62,594 nucleotides of DNA. It comes from Candidatus Gottesmanbacteria bacterium (lineage in GTDB: Bacteria > Patescibacteriota > Microgenomatia > JACOXO01). Made by a program: the position numbers and the translations under genes. The notes beneath the pieces were generated by a model, which had not been told where the DNA came from, made no database searches, and was given only the letters and a program-made list of their open reading frames with translations. Location: the NCBI GenBank assembly GCA_016182365.1, contig JACOXO010000004.1, forward strand, positions 1-62,594. Direction: 5' to 3'. Positions within the stretch are counted from its first letter, which is position 1, and every line of letters starts with the position of its first letter. Positions 17,097 to 24,812 of this stretch are shown piece after piece.

Positions 17097-18467
17097 ATGA
17101 ATATAGACCCAAAAATCTTCAAAGATTATGATGTTAGAGGAACATACCCTGATCAGGTAAATGGAGAAGTAGCAAAAGAAATTGCTTATGCTCTGGTAAA
17201 ATATTTTCAACCCAAAACCATAGCAATATGCCGTGATATGCGGTTATCAGGCCAAGAAATTAAAGATAATTTGGTTGAAGTATTTACAAAACTTGGAATT
17301 GACGTATTTGATGCTGGTTTAGGGGGAACAGAGATGCAGTATTTTATTGCAGGAACCATGCCGTATGACTTGGTTTTAATGATTTCAGCCTCACACAATC
17401 CTCCAGAGTACAATGGTCTTAAAGTTGTCAAAAAAGGACCAATCGCAGTTACAAGTGATAGCGGTTTATACGCTGTCAGGGATCTAATTCTAAGTGGAGA
17501 TTATAAATTGCCAGATGCAAAGACTGCCGGTAAAGTAAAGAGTATTGACGTAGTTGAGGATTGGAAAAAGAAAATTTTATCTTTGGTTGATGTTTTAAAG
17601 ATAAAACCATTGTCAGTTGTTGTGGATGCAGGAAACGGTATGGCAGGAAAGCTCGTTCCACCAATATTTGAAGATCTACCAGTAAAACTCACCTCATTGT
17701 ATTTTGATCTTGATGGAAGTTTTCCGAATCATGTACCAAATCCATTAATTGAAAAAAATAATCAAGCTCTTATATCAAAAATAATGGAGTTGAACGCTGA
17801 CATGGGTTTTACATTTGATGGAGATGCTGACCGCATGTTTGTCATTGATGACAAAGGAAGACTGGTGTCTGGAACAATTACAACTTCTTTGATTGCAGAA
17901 TATTTACTACGCTATCATCCTAGGGAGATGGTTTTATACAACGCAATCTGTGGAAGAATAGTCCCCCAGGTTATTGACAAAAATGGAGGTACTAGTAAAA
18001 GAGTAAGAGTCGGACATAGTTATATTAAAACATACATGAGAGAAACAAACGCTATTTTTGCTGGTGAACATTCAGGCCACTATTATTACCGCGATTATTT
18101 CTGTGCAGAAAGCGGAGTCTTAAGCGCTCTATATATTCTTTCTTTAGTTTCTGAGGAAAACAGAAAATTATCTGAACTGGTTGATGAATTGTCTGTTTAT
18201 CCTGCGTCAGGCGAAATTAATTTTGTAGTCTCAGATATTCCTAAAATTACTGAAAATATTAAAATTAAGTTTAAAGATGCCAAGTCAATAGATGAACTTG
18301 ATGGGATTTCAGTCTGGTATGATAATTACTGGTTTAATGTTAGAGCATCAAAAACAGAACCATTAATGAGGCTAAATTTAGAGGCGGATAATCAGGAGAT
18401 TCTTAATCAAAAAACAAATGAAGTAATTAGTTTTATTGAAAGCATGGGCGGAAAGAAGAAAGAGTAA
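17097..18467 (+). CDS. Phosphomannomutase / phosphoglucomutase
   Basis: 456 aa. All alpha-D-phosphohexomutase signatures are present: catalytic serine loop SASHNPPEYNG, metal loop DGDADRMF, sugar-binding GEHSGHYY and C-terminal phosphate-binding RASKTEPLMRLN. It interconverts hexose 1- and 6-phosphates for sugar-nucleotide supply. First gene of an operon; the TAA stop shares one base with the ATG of the next gene. Confidence 0.95.
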   Translation: MNIDPKIFKDYDVRGTYPDQVNGEVAKEIAYALVKYFQPKTIAICRDMRLSGQEIKDNLVEVFTKLGIDVFDAGLGGTEMQYFIAGTMPYDLVLMISASHNPPEYNGLKVVKKGPIAVTSDSGLYAVRDLILSGDYKLPDAKTAGKVKSIDVVEDWKKKILSLVDVLKIKPLSVVVDAGNGMAGKLVPPIFEDLPVKLTSLYFDLDGSFPNHVPNPLIEKNNQALISKIMELNADMGFTFDGDADRMFVIDDKGRLVSGTITTSLIAEYLLRYHPREMVLYNAICGRIVPQVIDKNGGTSKRVRVGHSYIKTYMRETNAIFAGEHSGHYYYRDYFCAESGVLSALYILSLVSEENRKLSELVDELSVYPASGEINFVVSDIPKITENIKIKFKDAKSIDELDGISVWYDNYWFNVRASKTEPLMRLNLEADNQEILNQKTNEVISFIESMGGKKKE

Positions 18468-19273
18468 TGAAAAGTGATTATAAAGAGTATTTAGATTTTG
18501 CTACAGATCTTATAATAAAAGCAGGTAATTTGTTACATAACAAGAGAGGTTTAGCAGTAATCAAAACCAAGAAAGATTTTGGGGATTTTGCAACAGACGC
18601 AGATTATCAGGTTGAAGAGTTAATACTGGCTGAAATTAAGAAACGTTATCCAAAACATAGCATTCTTTCAGAAGAGAAAGGTGATATTAAAAGTGACGGC
18701 GGTGAGTATCGATGGGTCATTGATCCATTAGATGGTACAAGAAACTATCAAAGAGGACTTCCTTACTACGGTACTATAATCACTCTTGAACACGAAAACA
18801 AGACAATATTAAGTGTATTATATTTTCCAGAGACCAAAGAAGTATTTAAATGTTTAATAAATAACGGTAGTTACTTAAATGGTAAGAAAATATCCTGCAG
18901 CACAAAAAATCTATCACAGGGCAACATATTAATGTATTACAGTAGATATAATTATCAGAAAGAGGTAATTGATAAGCAGACTAGAATTTATGAAAAACTT
19001 CTCAAAAAAGTTGCACTTTTTAATTTTTCAAATACTATTAGTGTTGATTTTTATCGTCTAGCGCAAGGTTGTTACGAAGGAGTAATTAGACGAGGGGGAG
19101 GAAATAAGTGGTGGGATGTAGCAGGCGGAATTTTAGCAGTTAGAGAATCTGGTGGGATAGTTACAAATTTCGATGAAGAAGAAACTGATTTAAATAATTT
19201 TAACACAGGGATAGTTGCAACAAATGGAAAAATACATGATAAATTATTAAAATTAATAGAGGAGGTAAAATGA
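18467..19273 (+). CDS. Inositol-monophosphatase family phosphatase
   Basis: 268 aa. Metal-site motifs of the family: EEKG near residue 66, DPLDGTRNY near 87, and WWDVAGGILAVRESGG near the C-terminus. Members act on inositol phosphate, 3'-phosphoadenosine phosphate or fructose 1,6-bisphosphate; the position between phosphohexomutase and PGI/PMI suggests a sugar phosphate. It overlaps both neighbours (1 bp and 4 bp). Confidence 0.92.
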   Translation: MKSDYKEYLDFATDLIIKAGNLLHNKRGLAVIKTKKDFGDFATDADYQVEELILAEIKKRYPKHSILSEEKGDIKSDGGEYRWVIDPLDGTRNYQRGLPYYGTIITLEHENKTILSVLYFPETKEVFKCLINNGSYLNGKKISCSTKNLSQGNILMYYSRYNYQKEVIDKQTRIYEKLLKKVALFNFSNTISVDFYRLAQGCYEGVIRRGGGNKWWDVAGGILAVRESGGIVTNFDEEETDLNNFNTGIVATNGKIHDKLLKLIEEVK

Positions 19274-20340
19274 CAAATTTGGATTCTTTAGAAGAGATTA
19301 AAAAACTGGATAAGGGAATGGCATTGGAGTCTGTTGAGAAGTTTCCCATGCAGTGTCGGCAGGCTTTTGATGAAGCAGGTGTAATTACGGTACCAGAAGA
19401 TTACAAAAACGCTAAGAATGTAGTTATTGTTGGAATGGGTGGATCTGCTTATGCAGCCAGAATAGTTAAATCATTATTTCTTACAAAACTTACAAAACCG
19501 GTCGAACTTGTTACTGGATATGATCTTCCTTCATATGTCAATAATGACACGTTAGTTTTTCTTTCCAGTTTTTCCGGAACTACCGAGGAAACTTTAACCA
19601 GTGGAGAAAAAGCAAAGGGGAAAGGCGCTAAGATTGCAGGAATTACAAGTGGTGGAAAATTGGCAGAATTTTTCAAAGGAAATAATTATCCTGCATATAT
19701 ATTTAGTCCTAAACACAATCCTTCAAACCAACCCCGCTTAGGACAGGGATATATGGTTACCGGTACATTAATGCTTCTTCGAAGTTTAGGTGTTATTGAT
19801 TTTACAGATAGTCAGATGCTAGGCGCAATCGATTATATAAAGGTAAACGGAAAAAGATTTATACAGACTGTAAAAGTCAATAATAATCCTGCAAAGAAAA
19901 TTGCATATGACTTTATTGATAGATACCCGGTATTGTTTTGTGGTGATATTTATGAAGGTGCATTACATGGAGTCAGAAATCCATTTAATGAAACAGCTAA
20001 ACAATTTGCTGCCTATTTTTCAATTCCCGAGCTTAACCATCATTTAATGGAAGGGTTTTCCTATCCTGAGGATAATAAAGACAAGCTATATACTGTAATA
20101 TTTGAATCAGATTTGTATGCTCCTAAAATTAAAAAAAGAATTGAGATAACTAAAGATGTTTTAAAACAAAATAACCTTTTATTTACAAATTATAAACTGC
20201 AAGGTGGATCTGAACTTGCCCAAATGCTGGAGCTTTTACAATGGGGCGGGTTTGTAACCTATTACTTGGGAATGCTTAACGGCATTGATCCGGGTAAAGT
20301 TCCATGGGTAGATTATTTCAAACAGCAATTGGCAAAATAA
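19270..20340 (+). CDS. Bifunctional phosphoglucose/phosphomannose isomerase
   Basis: 356 aa, SIS-fold enzyme of the archaeal type. VVIVGMGGSAYAARI and the FLSSFSGTTEETL sugar-phosphate-binding segment are in the N-terminal half; NPFNETAKQFA and PELNHHLMEG (catalytic His region) in the C-terminal half. It links fructose 6-phosphate to glucose and mannose 6-phosphate, fitting the mutase of the same operon. A GAGGAGGT Shine-Dalgarno precedes ATG 19270, and the start overlaps the upstream stop by 4 bp. Confidence 0.92.
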   Translation: MTNLDSLEEIKKLDKGMALESVEKFPMQCRQAFDEAGVITVPEDYKNAKNVVIVGMGGSAYAARIVKSLFLTKLTKPVELVTGYDLPSYVNNDTLVFLSSFSGTTEETLTSGEKAKGKGAKIAGITSGGKLAEFFKGNNYPAYIFSPKHNPSNQPRLGQGYMVTGTLMLLRSLGVIDFTDSQMLGAIDYIKVNGKRFIQTVKVNNNPAKKIAYDFIDRYPVLFCGDIYEGALHGVRNPFNETAKQFAAYFSIPELNHHLMEGFSYPEDNKDKLYTVIFESDLYAPKIKKRIEITKDVLKQNNLLFTNYKLQGGSELAQMLELLQWGGFVTYYLGMLNGIDPGKVPWVDYFKQQLAK

Positions 20341-20346
20341 TTGTAA

Positions 20347-20811
20347 ATGATAAGCAATAGGACGGTTTTGTTTCTTCGCAAAAACAGTAAGATTCTTCTG
20401 GGGTTTAAGAAGCGTGGGTTTGGAAAGGGGTATTGGGTTGGTATTGGTGGTAAAATTGAACTTAATGAAACTCCAAAGAAAGCTGCAATAAGAGAATTTA
20501 AAGAAGAAACAGGTGTTAGTGTTGGTAAAATAAATTACTTAGGGTATCTGGATTTTTATTTTCCCCATATTAAGGACAAAAGTTGGGATATGAGAGGACA
20601 TGTTTTTACTTCAGATGGTTGGTTAGGAGAGTTAAAAAATTCTGAAGAAGTTGATTTAAAATGGTTTAATTTAGATACGATCCCCTATAGAAAGATGTGG
20701 GATGACGCACAATATTGGTTACCTAAGATAATAAATAATAAAAAGATTAAAGGAAAGTTTATTTTTGATCAAAATCAAAAAGTATCAGAGAGTAAACTAG
20801 AGGAATTATGA
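20347..20811 (+). CDS. Nudix hydrolase, MTH1-like (8-oxo-dGTPase type)
   Basis: 154 aa. Nudix box GGKIELNETPKKAAIREFKE is complete. The WVGIGGK start of the box and the C-terminal MWDDAQYWLP resemble the MTH1 group, which hydrolyses oxidised purine dNTPs. It starts 6 bp after the isomerase gene, and its TGA is overlapped by the ATG of the HAD stump. Confidence 0.9.
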   Translation: MISNRTVLFLRKNSKILLGFKKRGFGKGYWVGIGGKIELNETPKKAAIREFKEETGVSVGKINYLGYLDFYFPHIKDKSWDMRGHVFTSDGWLGELKNSEEVDLKWFNLDTIPYRKMWDDAQYWLPKIINNKKIKGKFIFDQNQKVSESKLEEL

Positions 20812-20894
20812 TTAAAATTTTGTTACTTGACGCTGGTGGTGTTTTAATAAATAGTATGATGATTCGAATCATCATACTATTTATAGTTATTTAG
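20808..20894 (+). pseudogene. HAD-family hydrolase stump, 28 codons
   Basis: ATG 20808 overlaps the stop of the Nudix gene (ATGA), the normal layout here for a translated downstream gene. The first 15 residues, MIKILLLDAGGVLIN, match the opening and motif I of HAD phosphatases. The frame then enters a 38-bp perfect palindrome (20847-20884) and stops at 20892-20894. No further HAD sequence is found downstream, so the rest of the gene was lost. Confidence 0.8.
20847..20884. repeat. Palindrome, 38 bp and perfect (family A core)
   Basis: Both arms match over 19 bp; each reads inward ATAAATAGTATGATGATTC. The central 16 bp (GATGATTC plus its complement) equal the core of family A, while the outer arms differ from the GTTC/GAAC type. 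It sits exactly where the HAD gene loses its homology. Confidence 0.9.
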
Positions 20895-20906
20895 TAAAGT
20901 GTAATG

Positions 20907-21260
20907 CTAAAATTGAGAGGTTAAATTATAAAGAGTGAATGGTATTGATAAAGTAAGGAATCCTACTATTAAACCACCAATTATCCATAAAATTAAAGAG
21001 ATTAGAACGTAAAGAAAATATTTTTCTCTAATTTTTGCCTGCGAACTAAAAAGTTTGCTGCCTATAAAGATAGTTAATAAACCTATAAAAAGAGGAACAC
21101 TTCCAGTGGCATATATTGGAAGTAAGTTTGGTTTAGTTCCAAAATCTGCATATAGCTCATTAATTTTAGGAATTACTAAAAGGAGATAAGTTAAAGGGAC
21201 AAAAAAGAGAATAAGACCAAAGAGAATATTAAAAAAACCTACAATTTTATATTTTATCAT
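20907..21260 (-). CDS. Small membrane protein, about three to four helices
   Basis: 117 aa, almost entirely hydrophobic with basic turns (about residues 6-30, 45-66, 80-105). No family recognised. Its start overlaps the stop of the S66 peptidase gene by 4 bp, so it is co-translated with it. Confidence 0.65.
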   Translation of the reverse strand: MIKYKIVGFFNILFGLILFFVPLTYLLLVIPKINELYADFGTKPNLLPIYATGSVPLFIGLLTIFIGSKLFSSQAKIREKYFLYVLISLILWIIGGLIVGFLTLSIPFTLYNLTSQF

Positions 21261-22228
21261 GTTACAGCCGATTCAATTATATCAAAAGTTTTGTTAAATG
21301 TATCAAGACTCGCCTTTATACCCACTGGCATAGGAATATTTACCGTATAGTGGCCGAAGTCCATGTTGGCAAGAATTGGGGAATTATATTCCTTTAAGAT
21401 ATCCAAAACTAATTCTTTTGCAGTTGGTTCTTTAATTTCCTCCTGGGAAGGTTTTTTAAGATGAGTTATTTTGCCAACTGCCATGCCGGAAATCTTTTCA
21501 AAGACCCCTAAATATTTAAGTTGGTAAAGCGCTCTTGCGATGTTATACATAGTTATTGCTTCTTCTTCCCAATAAAAAATTGTTCCATTGAATGTTTCTA
21601 GTGGAGGAAAATAGGGAGTACCAATAAGGGTATTTATAAGGTGCAGGTTTCCGCCAATAAGCATGCCTTCTGCCTTTCCCTCTCTCCAGTTTTCCCAGGT
21701 AGATAAAGGTTTAATATTTCCTAGCGGCTTATTATTTGTTAAAACATTAAAAAATAACTGGGAAACATAGTTTTTATGGGTCATGAAATTTTGCCAGTTC
21801 CATCCCATTCCGTATGTAATATCATCCATGTGGAGCCCTACGAGTCCTGTTTTAGCAAAAAATGCAATATGATAAGTTGTAATATCACTCATGCCAATGA
21901 AAGGTTTGGGGTTACTTTTAATTAGATCAAAGTTTATATGTTCGAGTACTGATATTGCGCTGTGGCCGCCTGTTTGAGCAATAATGGCTTTAACCTCACT
22001 ATCGGCAAACATACTATTTATATCCTCAGCCTGTTCTTTTGGAGCTCCTCCCGCCCACCATCGTACTTTATTTATATTCTTTCCTTCTTTAATTTTAAAA
22101 CCCATTTTAATAAGTTCCTGTTTACCAATTTCATAGTTTTTCCTAAATGAGGGAAATATAGGTAGTGATGGAGCAACAATACCGACGGTGTCGCCTTTAT
22201 TAAGTTTAGGAGGTTTTAATGTTTGCAT
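21257..22228 (-). CDS. S66 family peptidase (LD-carboxypeptidase / MccF-like)
   Basis: 323 aa. Starts PPKLNKGDTVGIVAPSLP, a hallmark of S66; the serine segment FIGMSDITTYH, GGNLHLINTLIGTPY and the C-terminal region with GHYTVNIPMPVG follow. The family removes terminal D-Ala from muropeptides or cleaves microcin-type peptide-nucleotides; the substrate is undetermined. TAAAAT lies 9 nt before the ATG. Confidence 0.9.
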   Translation of the reverse strand: MQTLKPPKLNKGDTVGIVAPSLPIFPSFRKNYEIGKQELIKMGFKIKEGKNINKVRWWAGGAPKEQAEDINSMFADSEVKAIIAQTGGHSAISVLEHINFDLIKSNPKPFIGMSDITTYHIAFFAKTGLVGLHMDDITYGMGWNWQNFMTHKNYVSQLFFNVLTNNKPLGNIKPLSTWENWREGKAEGMLIGGNLHLINTLIGTPYFPPLETFNGTIFYWEEEAITMYNIARALYQLKYLGVFEKISGMAVGKITHLKKPSQEEIKEPTAKELVLDILKEYNSPILANMDFGHYTVNIPMPVGIKASLDTFNKTFDIIESAVT

Positions 22229-22269
22229 TTCTTAATGATTTTATCACGAAAAATTAAAAATTATTTAAA

Positions 22270-22295
22270 AGTTCGATGATTCGAATCATCGAACT
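22270..22295. repeat. Palindrome family A, copy 3 (26 bp, perfect)
   Basis: Perfect palindrome with half-site AGTTCGATGATTC, between the deaminase 3' end and the S66 promoter. The rest of this gap (to 22362) contains a partial hairpin around GGTGTAAACGTAAAACACC and no gene. Confidence 0.9.
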
Positions 22296-22362
22296 AGTTA
22301 GAGTTATTCACTACGGTAAGGTGTAAACGTAAAACACCTGGAGGGTGTAAAGTTCTGGTGTT

Positions 22363-23088
22363 CTAACGCCGGCCGAAAGTTTTTTTATTTATATCAAATA
22401 ATATTCCATTACGTACCTCATCTGAAAATCTTAAATCAATACCTCTAGGTCCTAATGTTTCTTGTATTAGCTGTTGATATAAAGGACTAACATGGTGTTG
22501 GCTTTTTGGGTTATTGAAATCGACTTGATCAATAGTAAGTCCTCGTTTTTGTGCTTTTTCCTGGAAGTTAGGCGCTATACATTCAAGCCGATTACTCAGC
22601 ATTTGACCACCATTAGGATCTTCGGCTCCAACAACAACACTTGTAATTTCAGGCGTTTGTAAAATTCTACCTGCACAGGTTGTACAGGGTTCAAGCGTAG
22701 TGTATAAAGTTCCACCATGATGTTGTGGTATATTCTCTGGTAAAAGCCTTTGGAAGTAAGTATCTGGAGTTGGTACTCCGTATAAAAAAAGTTCAAGGTA
22801 ATATATAGCAAGCTGTTCAGCGTGGAAACCATGACTAAATCCTGACCTTACCCTATTAGAGGCAGATATTATTGTTTCAATTCCTTCCTCGCGCCAGCTT
22901 ATTATTGTACCAACTGCTTTATCACGTCTCAAGATAGCTTTAGCTGCTTCCATAACTGCAATTGACAGGTACTCTTGTGGGCTAAAAGGATCAGCTGTAT
23001 TCCTCATCAAAATTGCTTTATTTTCTAAGTCGGACACTTTTTCTTTCTCCGGTTCTGTCAAAAAGCTAGAGAATTTCCTTTCGATCAT
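22363..23088 (-). CDS. Cytidine/deoxycytidylate deaminase-family protein
   Basis: 241 aa from ATG 23088, chosen because TATAAT ends 8 nt upstream. Zinc motifs HAEQLA and LEPCTTCAGRI are both present, with an N-terminal helical extension of about 60 residues and a long tail. It is longer than ordinary tRNA or cytidine deaminases, so the substrate is open. It is the first of four leftward genes, each apparently with its own -10 box. Confidence 0.85.
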   Translation of the reverse strand: MIERKFSSFLTEPEKEKVSDLENKAILMRNTADPFSPQEYLSIAVMEAAKAILRRDKAVGTIISWREEGIETIISASNRVRSGFSHGFHAEQLAIYYLELFLYGVPTPDTYFQRLLPENIPQHHGGTLYTTLEPCTTCAGRILQTPEITSVVVGAEDPNGGQMLSNRLECIAPNFQEKAQKRGLTIDQVDFNNPKSQHHVSPLYQQLIQETLGPRGIDLRFSDEVRNGILFDINKKTFGRR

Positions 23089-23128
23089 ATGCGTCAATTA
23101 TATCATGCTATAGGGTATTATTACCAAT

Positions 23129-23521
23129 TTAGGTTAGGGGTGGGGAACCTAGTTGTTCAATAGCTTTTAAGAAATCTTGTGTTTGTGGTTGTGAATGAAT
23201 TATACTGCTTGCTAAAGCACCTCTTAACACAAAAGCTAGATCTCTTTGTTTATTAGGGTCAAAGCCGTGTATTTGCAGTTTTTTAACTAATTCTTGGGGA
23301 GATTCATTATATAAACCATAATAACCAGTCTTAAAAACCTTCATATCTTTTTCTGATACACTGTCTACTCCGGCAGAAACTAATAAAGTTATTATTATTT
23401 CTCGCGCAGGAACAGGTAGCATTACCTCTCGATATTTTTTTACATCTGCATCAGAATATAAATCTGGGGTTGAATATGCTAAATCTCTTATTTCATTTGA
23501 AAGTTGTCTTTGCTCTATCAT
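23129..23521 (-). CDS. Hypothetical protein, helical
   Basis: 130 aa, soluble, mostly helical. Contains ISTP-like and SAGVDSVSEKDMKVF segments but no motif I can name. TATAAT ends 6 nt before the ATG. It may belong functionally with the adjacent deaminase and methyltransferase, but only position supports this. Confidence 0.6.
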   Translation of the reverse strand: MIEQRQLSNEIRDLAYSTPDLYSDADVKKYREVMLPVPAREIIITLLVSAGVDSVSEKDMKVFKTGYYGLYNESPQELVKKLQIHGFDPNKQRDLAFVLRGALASSIIHSQPQTQDFLKAIEQLGSPPLT

Positions 23522-23533
23522 CGTATGATTATA

Positions 23534-24051
23534 TCATATAGTTAAGTAGTACTGCGGGAAAGTTTCAGGAAGAACAGTAACGTTAAATCTTTCTCCTAAC
23601 CTTTCTTCTGCAGCTGAAGCGCAACCTGGGTAGGTTCGAAATGTAAAAAGTATATCTTGGAATCCTGCATAATATAGGGAGGGATACGAGGTAGAGGACT
23701 ACTAGGTTCGGTAGGTATAAAGCATACAGGTGTTTTATTGTCAGATTGATGTAAAACTGAGGCGGTGTTAACTATTTTACCAGCTTCTTCAAATATGAAT
23801 ACTGTCGACGGAGATGTTAATATAATTTGCATAAACCGTTGTTCTTGCCATTTTCTTAATGCTTCATTCGATACTATTTTGTCATCATCTGATCCTGGCC
23901 GTGGTTCATAGAATGGATGAATTAACGCACAAATTTGCCCCGAAGCTATTTCTATAGATTTTTTTAATCCGATTTCTCGCATTCTACTTAGATTAAAGAG
24001 ATTAGAGTAAATTGAATGAGGATTAAATAAAGTTTTTACTTCCTTCCACAT
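23534..24051 (-). pseudogene. Hypothetical protein with a frameshift in a T-run
   Basis: Read from ATG 24051 the frame ends early at 23596. One extra T in the run at 23645-23649 (AAAAA on the plus strand) would continue it as TFRTYPGCASAAEERLGERF to TGA at 23534-23536, giving about 172 residues. The shifted tail has coding-like composition and fills an otherwise empty gap. Either the gene is recently broken or the assembly lost one base. Upstream TGTGCTAAAAT is an extended -10. Family unknown. Confidence 0.6.
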
Positions 24052-24089
24052 ATTTAACAAAATATTTTAGCACAAATGGCTATTGCAGC

Positions 24090-24719
24090 TTAAATTTTCC
24101 TGGTAACCACTTTTATATTCGTTCGCGGGAATCGAAGTTCTTTCCAGGGTAATGGAAAATAATACCATTGTTCTAGTATTTTTAATCCGGCTTGGTCAAG
24201 CGCTGAATATAATTGCTTATAAGATGGTTTACTAACATGTGTTGGATCAGTATCAAGGTATTTACCCCATACTTTGCCTTCAAATGTATCAGTAATGGGT
24301 GTACCAATAATTACGATTCCATCTTGTTTTGTAATTCTTGCAAGTTCTTTAACTGATCCAGCAAAATCTGGGATATGTTCGCAAACATCCAGCGCGGTTA
24401 CACAATCAAACGCTTCACTCATATATGGTAAATGTAAAGCCTCGGCCTGGACTAGATTAGCTGAAGGTGTGTTTTGCTGTGCTTTAGATAAAGCATATTC
24501 AGAGATATCTAATCCAAATTTATGCTGATTAGGTTTAAGGTGCTTTAATAAGTATCCGAAGGCACATCCAACATCTAAAACTCTCGCCTCTTTATTTTGG
24601 TTGTAAACGTATCTATTGATTGCGTCTACTGTTGATTTCCATAAACCAATGCCGCCATAGTTATCATAACCGGAAAAATAGTTTCTGGTTCCGAAATATT
24701 TTGGTCCAAATTCATTCAT
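24090..24719 (-). CDS. Class I SAM-dependent methyltransferase
   Basis: 209 aa. Motif I VLDVGCAFGYLL, acidic loop GLDIS, and FDCVTALDVCEHIPD follow the Methyltransf_11 pattern. Target unknown; the PLPWKELRFPRTN tail suggests a small-molecule or glycan methylase. ATG 24719 is preferred because TATGAT lies 9 nt upstream; an in-frame TTG sits three codons before. Confidence 0.88.
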   Translation of the reverse strand: MNEFGPKYFGTRNYFSGYDNYGGIGLWKSTVDAINRYVYNQNKEARVLDVGCAFGYLLKHLKPNQHKFGLDISEYALSKAQQNTPSANLVQAEALHLPYMSEAFDCVTALDVCEHIPDFAGSVKELARITKQDGIVIIGTPITDTFEGKVWGKYLDTDPTHVSKPSYKQLYSALDQAGLKILEQWYYFPLPWKELRFPRTNIKVVTRKI

Positions 24720-24812
24720 AGTAGCCAAATCATAACATACTATAGGATATATTTAAATATGTGTAACCATTGTTACTTGCGAATATTACCTACTACTGGT
24801 TATACTGAATTT

